Positions 42,484 to 52,525 are shown, counted from the first letter of the stretch. The stretch is 64,000 bases of DNA from Eubacterium_U album (GCF_025336545.1 NZ_JAODBU010000002.1:1-64000); one strand, 5' to 3'. A program made the numbers and translations. Notes: a model not told the origin generated them from the sequence alone.

Positions 42484-44250
42484 TTACATACGTTCAGGTG
42501 CATCTATTGCAAGTAAATCAATACACTGTTCTAATACTTTCTTTGTCAATGTCAATAAATTGATATAACTCTTCTGTTTATCAGCATTTTCTTCATTCAT
42601 AATATTATTTTCATGATAAAATCTGTTGAACGCATTTGCAACTTCATAAATATAAGCACATACTCTGTGTGGTGCTAATTCATTATAACTTGCCTCCATT
42701 ACATCATTAAACTGTGTAAGGACTAATTTTAAGCTTCTTTCACTTTCACTTCCAAAGTCAACAATCTTTCCATTTGCAGAAAGTTCATTTCCCTGTTCAG
42801 CATATTTCTTTAAAATTGACTTGATACGTACAATTGTATATAAAATATATGGTCCTGTATTTCCTTCAAATGAAGTAAATCTGTCAATATCAAATACATA
42901 ATCTTTTGTTGCCTGATTTGATAAATCACCGTATTTAATTGCTGCAAGTCCTATAATCTTTGATATTTCTCTTGCTTCTTCCTCAGATATGTCTCTATTT
43001 TCAAGGATTTTTTCATAAACCTTTTCACTTACGTCAGAAATAAGCATTTCCAATCTCATAACACCGCCATCTCTTGTCTTAAATGGCTTTCCGTCAGTTC
43101 CATTCATTGTACCAAATCCAATAAATGTAAGAGGTGTATCTTCACCAACAATTCCTGTCATTTTAGCTACTCTGAATACCTGAGTGAAATGTAATTCCTG
43201 ACGTTTGTCTACAACATAAATTACATGTCCCGGATGGTAATCTTTTTCTCTTTCGATAAGAGTTGCTAAATCAGATGTTGCATACAATGCTGCTCCATCA
43301 TGCTTTCTTACGATACATGGAGGAAGTTCCTTCTTGTCATCAGGTCTTGCAACATCTACAACTAAAGCTCCCTGACTTTCATGTGCAAATCCTCTTGCTA
43401 CAAAATCATCAATCATATCAGGAATATATGGCTGAGCATCACTTTCACCCTTCCATAAATCAAATTCAACATTTAAATTTTTATAATTTTTCTTTAAATC
43501 AGCCTTTGACACATTCATAATATGTCTCCAAAGTGCCATATACGCTTTATTTCCCTGCTGTAATTTAGCCGTTGTATCCTGAGCTCTCTTCTTAAATTCT
43601 TCATCAACTTTACATTTACCACTACCTGTTGGATAAATATCTTCTAATTCATTAATAGAAAAGGGTGGTTCAGTTGGATATTCTCCTGTAAAGTTTTCAT
43701 CAAAATAAGGCAACTCAGGCTGTCTGTCTCTTAACTCTTCTATAACCTGACCAATTGGGAGTCCCCAATCTCCAAGATGAACATCACCATATACAGTATC
43801 TCCCGCATATCTGCAAATTCTCTTTACACTTTCACCGATAATTGCCGGACGCAAATGTCCAACATGAAGAGGCTTTGCAACATTCGCTCCACCGTAATCT
43901 ACTATAACTGTAATAGGTTCTTTCTTTTCATATCCTAATCTTTCATCATCATTCATGTTTGATACATATTCATCAATATAATCAGCACTAAGTTTAATGT
44001 TGATAAATCCGGGCATTACTGCCTCAATTGAATCAAATAACTTGTTGTCTTTTAATTGTTCAACTACATCATTTGCAATCATAATCGGTGCTTTTTTGTA
44101 AAGTTTTGCACCTGCCATAGCACCATTACACTGATATTCGCATAAATCAGGTCTGTTAGAAATTCCAACTTTTCCTAATTTTTTGTCATATCCGCATTTT
44201 TCAAATGCATTTTCAAATTCACTTGTTAATACATCAAGAATTTTTTTCAT
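42484..44250 (-). CDS. argS: Arginyl-tRNA synthetase
   Basis: A 588-residue class I synthetase. The HIGH-like motif appears as PLHVGHLRPAIIGE. The KMSKS loop is replaced by GKPFKTRDGGVM, as in many ArgRS. The Arg-specific N-terminal Add-1 domain and the C-terminal DALR anticodon domain (ALKYGDLSN, APHRVCAYIYEVANAFNRFY) are present. Its ATG overlaps the stop of the UDP-sugar pyrophosphorylase gene (TAATG), so the two are translationally coupled. Confidence 0.96.
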   Translation of the reverse strand: MKKILDVLTSEFENAFEKCGYDKKLGKVGISNRPDLCEYQCNGAMAGAKLYKKAPIMIANDVVEQLKDNKLFDSIEAVMPGFINIKLSADYIDEYVSNMNDDERLGYEKKEPITVIVDYGGANVAKPLHVGHLRPAIIGESVKRICRYAGDTVYGDVHLGDWGLPIGQVIEELRDRQPELPYFDENFTGEYPTEPPFSINELEDIYPTGSGKCKVDEEFKKRAQDTTAKLQQGNKAYMALWRHIMNVSKADLKKNYKNLNVEFDLWKGESDAQPYIPDMIDDFVARGFAHESQGALVVDVARPDDKKELPPCIVRKHDGAALYATSDLATLIEREKDYHPGHVIYVVDKRQELHFTQVFRVAKMTGIVGEDTPLTFIGFGTMNGTDGKPFKTRDGGVMRLEMLISDVSEKVYEKILENRDISEEEAREISKIIGLAAIKYGDLSNQATKDYVFDIDRFTSFEGNTGPYILYTIVRIKSILKKYAEQGNELSANGKIVDFGSESERSLKLVLTQFNDVMEASYNELAPHRVCAYIYEVANAFNRFYHENNIMNEENADKQKSYINLLTLTKKVLEQCIDLLAIDAPERM

Positions 44251-45479
44251 TACAATGTCACTCCGTTTTCTTTTAATAATTCTCTGGCTGTGTCTACTGA
44301 ATCAACGCCTGTTTTATTTTTAATTGGCGCAAATTCTTTATTTCTAACAACCTCATATGCCAAACAATCATCCATCATATGAATCATGTCTAGAACTAAT
44401 GTTTCAAATTTGTATCCATTTTCAACTTCAGGTTTTACAATTTCGCCCTTAGCGTTTACATACGGAATCTTTTTCTTAACTATATGCACATTTAACTTAT
44501 TATTCATAATCTCTTCTAATTTGTCAATTCTGAATAAATAATTTAAAATCACACCATCTTTATAAGCAAGTTCTCCCTGGTCGTCTTTCTGATATCTCAT
44601 TTCATCTGACAATTCATAATATTCAACAATAGAAGGTTTTCCATCCTCATAGCATAACACTCCTACTCGTTCTTCAGGGTTTGCTTTCTTAACTACTTTT
44701 GCTGCTGAAGGATACTGATTCTTTATCATCGCTCCTACAAAGCATGGGTCTGCCATTCTTTGACATACATTATCAACAGCGAAAATATTTATGTATTCAA
44801 CTCCCTGTTTCTTTGCTTTTTCACAAAGACCTGCTTTAACCATAGATATAAACCATCCACCATTTCCGTTTGGAGAAGTTGATACCTTTCCTTTTTCTTC
44901 AAGATAAATCTTTCCGTCAAATGTAGATGCAGGTGCCATTTCCTGAACAAAGAAATCAACGTAATCTTTATCATATCCAAAATAATTCATGTCCTTAAAA
45001 AATTTAACAGTATCATCATTATTTTTTTCACTTGTCATTACATATAAAGGAATCCATGTTCCTGTCTGATTAACTACATCCATAAGATTTCGTACAATCA
45101 TCTCGAAAATATAAACATCTTTTGTAATGCCGATATTATACATTCCTTTAGGTTTATCTGAACCTAATCTTGTACCCTGACCTCCTGCAAGTAAAAGTGC
45201 TGCAACTTTTCCCTGTCTGATAGCATCTATACCAACATTAGTATATTCTTCTCTATTTCTTTCAATATCTGCAACGGACAAACCACCCTTTAACGGTGTA
45301 ATAACACCTTTCTTTTTTTCTTCATTCTGATGATTTATTAAATCAAGTATCGAGAAGTCAATTTTTTCTATCTGCTTTAACAAATTTTCTTTTTCCTCAT
45401 CATTTAATTCATCATAAAAATCAAGCAACTGTTCCTGCCCTACATTTTTTAACTTTGAATAAATTTCATCATAGCTCAT
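44250..45479 (-). CDS. UDP-sugar (UDPGP-family) pyrophosphorylase
   Basis: A 409-residue nucleotidyltransferase of the UDPGP type (UDP-GlcNAc/UDP-glucose pyrophosphorylase). The nucleotide loop LLAGGQGTRLGSDKPKGMYNI is diagnostic. SPNGNGGWFISMVKAGLC and YINIFAVDNVCQRMADP form the sugar-phosphate site. Whether it uses GlcNAc-1-P or Glc-1-P is not decided here. It is upstream of and coupled to argS, an arrangement with no obvious functional link. Confidence 0.88.
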   Translation of the reverse strand: MSYDEIYSKLKNVGQEQLLDFYDELNDEEKENLLKQIEKIDFSILDLINHQNEEKKKGVITPLKGGLSVADIERNREEYTNVGIDAIRQGKVAALLLAGGQGTRLGSDKPKGMYNIGITKDVYIFEMIVRNLMDVVNQTGTWIPLYVMTSEKNNDDTVKFFKDMNYFGYDKDYVDFFVQEMAPASTFDGKIYLEEKGKVSTSPNGNGGWFISMVKAGLCEKAKKQGVEYINIFAVDNVCQRMADPCFVGAMIKNQYPSAAKVVKKANPEERVGVLCYEDGKPSIVEYYELSDEMRYQKDDQGELAYKDGVILNYLFRIDKLEEIMNNKLNVHIVKKKIPYVNAKGEIVKPEVENGYKFETLVLDMIHMMDDCLAYEVVRNKEFAPIKNKTGVDSVDTARELLKENGVTL

Positions 45480-45568
45480 ACCTTTTACCTCCGACGTATT
45501 TTGAAATATAATCTGATTATGTATTCATTCTTTTAATAAGTACCACATTTTTTTATTATAACTTAATT

Positions 45569-46411
45569 TTATATTTTTTTCGTTATTTTTTTTATAATTG
45601 GATAAATTAATTTTCGAATCATTGATTTTCTGCATCTTTTCAAGTCACAAATCACATCAATAGTGCTTTGATATCTTTCTTTTGGTCTTACTTTTGTACA
45701 CTTACTTATTATTTTTGCAAATGAACGTGAAATTAATGCACTATCAACTTTTCCATTATAACTTCGTCCTGTCAGCAAATAAAACATGGTCGTTCCAACA
45801 GCATAAATATCTGAACGAATATCAGTATTATAAATTCCCATCCCTTTGCTATTTCCAAACTGCTCCGGTGATGCAAATTCTTTTGTTCCATATGCATATT
45901 TGTCCGCAATCAGTTCTCTGTTATATCTTTTTGCAATTCCAAAATCAATCAATTTAATTTTACCATCATCAGATAAAATAATATTGGAAGGCTTCAAATC
46001 TCTATATACAATAGGTGGTTCAAGAGAATGTAAATAATACAATCCGCTACACACCTGTTCCATAACAGACAATAGTTGCTCCTCAGATAACGCTCCTTTA
46101 GTGTCAACTACTTCTTTAAGATTTATGCCTTCCACATATTCCATAACAAGGAAGAATCTTGAATCCTCCATAAATAAATTATAGATTTTTGGAAGTACCG
46201 GGTGGGTGGTATATTTGAGAACATTTAATTCCCTCTCTATATTATCAATCAATTGATTTCTATCATTTGGATTAGACGAAATATACCTTTTAATGGCATA
46301 CTTTCGTCCGTTTTTTATATCCCTTGCAAGAAAAACTTCCCCTGCTCCACCTTTTCCGATATTTTCCAAAACAAGATATCTTCCATTAATAATTAAATTT
46401 TCTTTATCCAT
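45569..46411 (-). CDS. Serine/threonine protein kinase (Hanks type, short)
   Basis: A 280-residue kinase with GKGGAGEVFLARDIKNGRKY and the ATP Lys in YAIKRY, catalytic loop VYRDLKPSNIIL, DFG loop LIDFGIAKRY and APE-like GTKEFASPEQFG. It lacks PASTA repeats and any extracellular sensor, but has a basic hydrophobic C-terminus (RKLIYPIIKKITKKI). It is therefore not the usual PrkC-type. I start at ATG 46411, seven bases after AAGGAG; the in-frame GTG at 46417 overlaps that site. Substrates are unknown. It is a single gene after carB, in the same direction. Confidence 0.9.
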   Translation of the reverse strand: MDKENLIINGRYLVLENIGKGGAGEVFLARDIKNGRKYAIKRYISSNPNDRNQLIDNIERELNVLKYTTHPVLPKIYNLFMEDSRFFLVMEYVEGINLKEVVDTKGALSEEQLLSVMEQVCSGLYYLHSLEPPIVYRDLKPSNIILSDDGKIKLIDFGIAKRYNRELIADKYAYGTKEFASPEQFGNSKGMGIYNTDIRSDIYAVGTTMFYLLTGRSYNGKVDSALISRSFAKIISKCTKVRPKERYQSTIDVICDLKRCRKSMIRKLIYPIIKKITKKI

Positions 46412-46458
46412 ACGCACGCTCCTTTTTGAGTGTGCATCTCTCCAAAAAGCTAAATAGC

Positions 46459-49400
46459 TTATTCTATTGTTGCAATATCAACTAAAGATAAATCATTCTT
46501 TGCATCACTTTCTAAGCTTGTAAGTAATGCATCAACTGTATCCAAACTTGTAAAGCAGTTTACACCTGTTTCGATTGATGTTCTTCTAATTAAGAAACCA
46601 TCTCTGTTCTTATCTCTACCCTGTGTTGGAGTATCAATAACAATATCAATCTTATGTTCAAGTAATAAATCCATTACAGTTGGTGCTTCCTGATGAATCT
46701 TGTTAACTTTAATTGCATCAACACCATTTTCTCTTAAAACATCTGCTGTACTTCTTGTAGCATAAACTTCATATCCAAGTTTTTCAAATCTCTGTGCAAG
46801 TGGAACAACTTCCTGCTTGTCAGCATCCTTAACTGAAATAATAATCTTTTTATGCTTTGGAAGAACAACTCCTGCTCCAAGGAAAGCTTTATAAAGTGCT
46901 TCATTAAATGTCTTTGCAATACCAAGACATTCACCTGTTGACTTCATTTCCGGTCCAAGGCTTGTTTCAGCACCACGAATCTTTTCAAATGAGAATACAG
47001 GCATCTTAATTGCAATATAATCTGCATTAGGCTGTAATCCCGGCTTATAACCCATTTCTTTAAGAGTATGTCCAATAATACACTTTGTTGCAAGCTTAAC
47101 AATTGGAATACCTGTAACCTTACTAATATAAGGTACTGTTCTTGATGATCGTGGGTTAACTTCAATTACATAAACTTTACCATCACAAACGATAAACTGG
47201 ATATTAATCATACCCTTTACGTGAAGTGAACGTGCAAGTTTTTCTGTGTAATCTTCAATTGTATCAATTATATCTTTTGAAAGTGAGTATGCAGGATATA
47301 CTGAAATACTATCTCCTGAATGAACTCCGGCTCTTTCAATGTGTTCCATTACACCAGGGATTAAAATATCTTCACCATCACATACGGCATCAACTTCTAC
47401 TTCTGTTCCCTGTAAATATTTATCTACTAAAATTGGATGATCCTGTGCAATTCTGTTGATGATTTCCATAAATTCTTCTACTTCTTCATCACATGTTGCA
47501 ATCTGCATTCCCTGACCACCAAGTACGTATGATGGTCTTACAAGTACTGGATATCCTAATTTATTAGCTACTTTTTTTGCTTCCTCAGCAGTAAATACTG
47601 TTCCACCTGTTGGTCTTGGAATACCACACTTTTCAAGAATTTCATCAAATAATTCTCTGTCTTCTGCAGCATCTACATCTTCTGCTTTAGTTCCAAGGAT
47701 AGGAACTCCCATCTTCATAAGAGACTCTGTAAGTTTGATAGCTGTCTGACCACCAAACTGAACAACTGCTCCGTCTGGTTTTTCGATGTTTACAATGTTT
47801 TCAACATCTTCCGGTGTCAATGGTTCAAAATAAAGCTTATCAGCTATATCAAAGTCTGTTGATACTGTTTCAGGGTTATTATTTACAATAATTGTCTCGT
47901 ATCCTTCTTCTTTAAATGCCCATGTACAATGTACAGAACAGAAGTCGAATTCAATACCCTGACCAATTCTTATAGGACCTGAACCAAGTACAAGAACCTT
48001 CTTTGGAGGGTTTGTTTCTACTGATTCATTTTCTCCACCATATACTGAATAATAGTAAGGTGTTGCTGCTTCAAATTCTGCAGCACAAGTATCAACCATC
48101 TTGTAAGCAGCTACTATATCGTTATCATAACGCATCTGCTTAATTTCTTCTTCTGACTTACCTGTCAATCTACTGATAACTGTATCAGGGAATTCGATTC
48201 TCTTTGCTGCCTTTAACAATTCAGGTGTTAAAGGTTCACTCTTAAGAGCATTTTCCATTTCAACAATTATAGCGATTTTATCAATAAACCACTTATCAAT
48301 CTTTGTAATATCATGAATGTGGTCATAACTTATGCCTCTTCTAAGTGCTTCTGCAATAACCCAAATTCTTCTGTCATCTACTACATGAAGCTGATCTTCT
48401 AACTGATCATCTGTAAGTTCTGAGAAGTTGTAATCCATAAGACATTCAACATGCTGCTCTAATGAACGGATTGCCTTCATTAAAGCACCTTCAAAGTTAT
48501 TACAGATACTCATTACCTCACCGGTAGCCTTCATCTGTGTTGTAAGTTTTCTGCTGGCTGTAATAAATTTATCAAATGGAAGTCTTGGAATCTTAACTAC
48601 ACAATAGTCAAGTGTTGGTTCAAAACTTGCATATGTTTTCTGTGTAATTGCATTCTTAATTTCATCAAGTGTATAACCTAACGCAATCTTTGCTGCAACT
48701 TTTGCAATAGGATAACCTGTAGCCTTTGAAGCTAAAGCTGATGAACGGCTTACACGAGGGTTAACTTCGATTACACAATATTCAAAACTTTCAGGGTGAA
48801 GAGCGTACTGAACGTTACATCCACCTGTAATGTTTAATTCGTTAATAATATTTAAAGCTGATGTACGAAGCATCTGATGCTCTTTATCACCTAATGTCTG
48901 TGATGGAGCAACTACAATACTATCACCTGTATGAACGCCTACAGGGTCAATATTTTCCATATTACATACTGTAATACAGTTTCCTTCGCTATCACGCATT
49001 ACTTCGTATTCTACTTCTTTCCATCCGGCAATACATCTTTCAACAAGAACCTGTCCTACACGGCTAAGTCTTAATCCATTTTCAAGGATTTCTACTAATT
49101 CAGTCTGATTATGTGCGATACCACCACCGCTTCCACCTAATGTGTAAGCAGGACGAAGTACTACAGGATAACCAATCTTTTTAGTAAACGCAATACCATC
49201 TTCTACATTTTCAACTACTAATGAAGGTGCACATGGTTCACCGATTTTTTCCATTGTTTCTTTAAATTCAAGACGGTCTTCTGCCTTTTTAATAGTTTCA
49301 GAAGTTGTACCTATTAAACGGCATCCATGTTCCTCTAAGAATCCTGTTTCAGCAATTTCCATTGCAAGGTTAAGTCCTGCCTGACCACCAAGTGTTGGTA

Positions 49401-49659
49401 AAATGCTATCCGGTTTTTCTTTTTCGATAATTTTCTTTAACACCGGAACTGTTAAAGGTTCAATATAAACTTCATCAGCGATATCTTTATCTGTCATAAT
49501 TGTAGCAGGGTTAGAGTTAACCAAAACTACTTCAAGTCCTTCTTCTTTTAAAGAACGACATGCCTGTGTTCCTGCATAGTCAAATTCTGCAGCCTGTCCA
49601 ATAACAATAGGACCTGATCCAATAACTAATACTTTTTTAATATTCGGGTTCTTAGGCAT
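46459..49659 (-). CDS. carB: Carbamoyl-phosphate synthase large subunit
   Basis: A 1066-residue synthetase that makes carbamoyl phosphate for pyrimidines and arginine. Two homologous ATP-grasp halves are seen: KKVLVIGSGPIVIGQAAEFD and ...VLVLGSGPIRIGQGIEFD. EVNPRVSRSSALASKATG and its second-half twin EVNPRSSRTVPYISKVTG are both intact. The C-terminal MGS-like allosteric domain is present. It overlaps the carA stop by 8 bases. Its product is used by PyrB (27830), which is encoded separately. Confidence 0.97.
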   Translation of the reverse strand: MPKNPNIKKVLVIGSGPIVIGQAAEFDYAGTQACRSLKEEGLEVVLVNSNPATIMTDKDIADEVYIEPLTVPVLKKIIEKEKPDSILPTLGGQAGLNLAMEIAETGFLEEHGCRLIGTTSETIKKAEDRLEFKETMEKIGEPCAPSLVVENVEDGIAFTKKIGYPVVLRPAYTLGGSGGGIAHNQTELVEILENGLRLSRVGQVLVERCIAGWKEVEYEVMRDSEGNCITVCNMENIDPVGVHTGDSIVVAPSQTLGDKEHQMLRTSALNIINELNITGGCNVQYALHPESFEYCVIEVNPRVSRSSALASKATGYPIAKVAAKIALGYTLDEIKNAITQKTYASFEPTLDYCVVKIPRLPFDKFITASRKLTTQMKATGEVMSICNNFEGALMKAIRSLEQHVECLMDYNFSELTDDQLEDQLHVVDDRRIWVIAEALRRGISYDHIHDITKIDKWFIDKIAIIVEMENALKSEPLTPELLKAAKRIEFPDTVISRLTGKSEEEIKQMRYDNDIVAAYKMVDTCAAEFEAATPYYYSVYGGENESVETNPPKKVLVLGSGPIRIGQGIEFDFCSVHCTWAFKEEGYETIIVNNNPETVSTDFDIADKLYFEPLTPEDVENIVNIEKPDGAVVQFGGQTAIKLTESLMKMGVPILGTKAEDVDAAEDRELFDEILEKCGIPRPTGGTVFTAEEAKKVANKLGYPVLVRPSYVLGGQGMQIATCDEEVEEFMEIINRIAQDHPILVDKYLQGTEVEVDAVCDGEDILIPGVMEHIERAGVHSGDSISVYPAYSLSKDIIDTIEDYTEKLARSLHVKGMINIQFIVCDGKVYVIEVNPRSSRTVPYISKVTGIPIVKLATKCIIGHTLKEMGYKPGLQPNADYIAIKMPVFSFEKIRGAETSLGPEMKSTGECLGIAKTFNEALYKAFLGAGVVLPKHKKIIISVKDADKQEVVPLAQRFEKLGYEVYATRSTADVLRENGVDAIKVNKIHQEAPTVMDLLLEHKIDIVIDTPTQGRDKNRDGFLIRRTSIETGVNCFTSLDTVDALLTSLESDAKNDLSLVDIATIE

Positions 49660-50731
49660 TCTTCTTCACCTCCATCATTTTAATAAATTCATCAAACAGA
49701 AGATTTGAGTCCTGTGGTCCAGGGCAAGCTTCCGGATGGAACTGAACAGTAAAAATGCTCTTATTATTATATCTTAAACCTTCTACTGTTTTATCATTTA
49801 CATTTACAAACGCTACTCTGGCAATATCTTTATTAACTGTATCGCCATCTACCATGTATCCATGGTTCTGTGATGAAATATAAACATGACCACTTTCTAA
49901 ATCTTTAACCGGATGATTTCCACCTCTGTGACCATATTTCATCTTCTTAGTATCAGCACCTGTTGCAAGTGCCATCAACTGATGTCCTAAACAAATTGCA
50001 AAAATCGGGATATCTGTATCGTACAATTTTTTAATCTGTTCTATCTGATATACACACTCTTTAGGATCACCGGGACCATTTGATAACATTATTCCATCAG
50101 GATTAGATGCAATAATTTCTTCAGCCGGTGTATCACAAGGATAAATTGTAACATCGCATCCTCTGTCATTTAATGACTTTCCAATATTGTTCTTAGCGCC
50201 AATATCAAGTAATGCTACCTTAAATCCTTCTCCTTTAAGATTACTCTTTTCTTTACAACTTACTTTCTTAACAACGCCTGAAACTGTGTATTCCTTTATT
50301 TTAGGAAGAATTTCATCTAAGTTATAATTTTCATTAGTTGTAATCATTCCATTCATTGTTCCCTTTTCACGAAGAATCTTTGTAAGTGCTCTTGTATCAA
50401 TACCTGCTATACCAGGGATATCATTTTCTTCAAGGAAGTTTTGAATTGTATCATCACTTCTGAAATTGCTAGGCATTCTGCTTAATTCGTTAACAATATA
50501 AGCATCCGGCCATGGCTTCAATGATTCCATATCTTCATGGCAAATACCATAATTACCAATTAACGGGTATGTCATAACTACTGCCTGTCCGGCATAAGAT
50601 GGGTCTGTTAATACTTCTAAATAGCCCCACATTGACGTATTAAATACGATTTCACTAATTACTTCTCTTGTAGATCCAATAGATGTACCTTTAAAGACGG
50701 TACCGTCTTCTAAGATTAGAAATGCGTTCAT
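49652..50731 (-). CDS. carA: Carbamoyl-phosphate synthase small subunit
   Basis: A 359-residue glutaminase subunit delivering ammonia to CarB. The N-terminal half (ILEDGTVFKGTSIG) is followed by a class I amidotransferase domain with catalytic Cys in FAICLGHQLMALA and His/Glu in VQFHPEACPGP. Promoter 50768-50796 lies about 40 bases upstream. Overlapping translation with carB gives a classical carAB unit. Confidence 0.97.
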   Translation of the reverse strand: MNAFLILEDGTVFKGTSIGSTREVISEIVFNTSMWGYLEVLTDPSYAGQAVVMTYPLIGNYGICHEDMESLKPWPDAYIVNELSRMPSNFRSDDTIQNFLEENDIPGIAGIDTRALTKILREKGTMNGMITTNENYNLDEILPKIKEYTVSGVVKKVSCKEKSNLKGEGFKVALLDIGAKNNIGKSLNDRGCDVTIYPCDTPAEEIIASNPDGIMLSNGPGDPKECVYQIEQIKKLYDTDIPIFAICLGHQLMALATGADTKKMKYGHRGGNHPVKDLESGHVYISSQNHGYMVDGDTVNKDIARVAFVNVNDKTVEGLRYNNKSIFTVQFHPEACPGPQDSNLLFDEFIKMMEVKKNA

Positions 50732-50767
50732 AAATGTGTATTCCTTTCATATGCTCAAATTGTAAAG

Positions 50768-50796
50768 ATTATACCAAATAATTCGATATAATTCAA
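50768..50796 (-). promoter_or_regulatory. Promoter for carAB
   Basis: On minus, TTGAAT and perfect TATAAT are separated by 17 bases. The leader (about 30 bases) is too short for a PyrR attenuator. The -35 hexamer equals that of pyrBI. Confidence 0.8.
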
Positions 50797-50898
50797 CATA
50801 ATATACAACTATTTTTATTATTATTTGTATCTTCTTGCATAACTACTATTTTAACATAAAAGAAAGAGTAAGTATATTTTAGATTATAAGTTTTTATA

Positions 50899-51060
50899 AT
50901 GCCAGGGTCAAAAGGTCTAAGCCCACATGAGCTTGCTCATAAGTGGGCGAAAGACCTTGGGACCCGCCCCAATATGAGCATAAAAGCGGGATAATTCCCG
51001 CGATATGCGAATATTGGGTAGGATTGTGAAAGTGCACAGCACGAAACAATCCGCAGGCAT
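50899..51060. repeat. Three-hairpin structured repeat closed by a terminal stem
   Basis: ATGCC (50899) and GGCAT (51056) pair to enclose three hairpins. Hairpin 1 (50905-50965) nests GGGTC, AAGGTCT, GCCCAC and ATGAGC with their complements. Hairpin 2 (50968-51018) is CCCAATAT...CGGGATAATTCCCG...ATATTGGG. Hairpin 3 (51021-51052) is GGATTGT...GTGC/GCAC...ACAATCC. It encodes nothing and lies between the minus-strand SleC-like gene end and carA. Related partial copies at 35760, 35850 and 53315 show it is a repeat family. Confidence 0.75.
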
Positions 51061-51067
51061 CTTATTT

Positions 51068-52324
51068 TTATCTTGGAATTCCTTCTGCTATTCTTGTTAT
51101 TCCAACATAAATCTGTGAAATTTTATACCATGTTGCAAAGTCCACAATTCCAGTCTGTGGTAAATCAAATATTTTTTGGAAAGCTTTTACTGCATCTCTT
51201 GTATTTTCACCATATATTCCATCTGCATTTAATCTTGGGATTTCAGTATACACCTGTGCAATTGTATCTAGCTGTTCCTGAATTTGTGCTACCTTCTGTC
51301 CGCTTGCACCAATATCTAAATCATATCCCGGCCATGAAATTGGAATTCCGGCAATTTGCTCAGCCGTATTTATATACATATCATCGCCATAATAATACCT
51401 GATTATTTCAATTGTAGAATACCCTCTCTCTCCTAAGTTGCATGATCCCCACTGGCTTAACCAATTCGGACAGGTTACTCTTTTTCCATCACAATACTGT
51501 GTAAGAATTGGCTGCCTTACATCTGGCCTTGATAAATATTGATCAAATATATTATCTACAACAAGACTAATTGATTCAAAAATGTTTCTGCCATAAATCC
51601 ATTTCTGATCATATGCTGTAGATGAAGTAATTGTAAAATCGTATCCTTTGTTTCGATACCATTCTGTGTAAACCCTGTTTAAAGTAAACGACATAATTGC
51701 AAGGACATTTGCCTCAATTGTTGCAGTAGGCCAGGTTGCGTATATTTCGCTTGAAGCAACATTTTTAATATAATCACGATAATTTACATAGTAGTTTTGA
51801 GCGCTGCTATCAGATGGAATCCCATCATGTACAACAATTATTTCAGGCACAACTACTCTACTCAGAACAATTTCACCCGGTTCATTAACAGGCTTAATTT
51901 CTTCTTCCGGAACCTTTGGCGGATACTCGCCATATAAAGTATGGTCGGGAATCATTATATCTTCAGTCAGCGATGCATTTTTGCTTGTTAATCTTACATT
52001 TTGAATAGCCAACACATCCGGCAAAATTTCTGCATTTTCAATGAATTCTGTTTCATATCCTAACGCTTCTATACGAATATTGTAAGTTGTATATGGTCTG
52101 GTTGTATTTGCCTCATTCAAACTAAGTTCAATAGGTGGCGCAGGTAATTCTATTGTCTCCGTCTGTCCCGATGAATTTGTAGTAAGCCTTTCTATTATAT
52201 TATTAGGGCTGTCAGAAGCTGCTATAGTTACAGTTGCATCCCTAACCGGTACATTTTCTCTTGTAACAACATTCACCTGAAGTTTTCCTGTATAAGAAGA
52301 CTCTACTTCCATTTTTATAAGCAT
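51068..52324 (-). CDS. SleC-like spore-cortex-lytic/peptidoglycan-binding protein
   Basis: A 418-residue protein. Residues 1-110 look like a carboxypeptidase regulatory-like (Cna-B) beta domain (VRDATVTIAASDSPNN). A SpoIID-like domain follows, with the likely catalytic Glu in ATIEANVLAIMSFTLNRVY. The C-terminus is a peptidoglycan-binding domain (GQKVAQIQEQLDTIA, NADGIYGENTRDAVKAFQKI). This composition resembles clostridial SleC, a cortex-degrading lytic transglycosylase used in germination. No classical signal peptide is visible, which also fits a spore-deposited protein; the role is inferred. Confidence 0.7.
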   Translation of the reverse strand: MLIKMEVESSYTGKLQVNVVTRENVPVRDATVTIAASDSPNNIIERLTTNSSGQTETIELPAPPIELSLNEANTTRPYTTYNIRIEALGYETEFIENAEILPDVLAIQNVRLTSKNASLTEDIMIPDHTLYGEYPPKVPEEEIKPVNEPGEIVLSRVVVPEIIVVHDGIPSDSSAQNYYVNYRDYIKNVASSEIYATWPTATIEANVLAIMSFTLNRVYTEWYRNKGYDFTITSSTAYDQKWIYGRNIFESISLVVDNIFDQYLSRPDVRQPILTQYCDGKRVTCPNWLSQWGSCNLGERGYSTIEIIRYYYGDDMYINTAEQIAGIPISWPGYDLDIGASGQKVAQIQEQLDTIAQVYTEIPRLNADGIYGENTRDAVKAFQKIFDLPQTGIVDFATWYKISQIYVGITRIAEGIPR

Positions 52325-52420
52325 ATTTTTTCCTTATTTATAATTATTCTATTATATGCTGCTAAATTTACTAATTTACCATAAATTTTAAATTTATTCT
52401 GTTAACGATTCCATACTTGT

Positions 52421-52492
52421 AATAACTTTCAAATTTGTAATAGTTTTCATATTTATAACAACTTTCGAATTTATAGCAACTTTCGAAATATA
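52421..52492. repeat. Four 18-bp tandem repeats upstream of nth
   Basis: AATAACTTTCAAATTTGT is repeated with small changes at 52421, 52439, 52457 and 52475 (ACTTTCGAATTTAT core). The array ends just before the nth -35 box and could affect regulation or simply be slippage. Confidence 0.7.
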
Positions 52493-52496
52493 ACAA

Positions 52497-52525
52497 TTGA
52501 AATAATAGCAGCTCTGGGATAAACT
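52497..52525 (+). promoter_or_regulatory. Promoter for nth
   Basis: TTGAAA and TAAACT with 17 bases between, about 75 bases before the start at 52603. Confidence 0.6.

Noticed and set aside
50899..51060. The three-hairpin element as a CRISPR or known riboswitch
   Set aside because: There are no regularly spaced identical repeats, and it lies at a gene 3' end with no ligand-class motif that I recognise.
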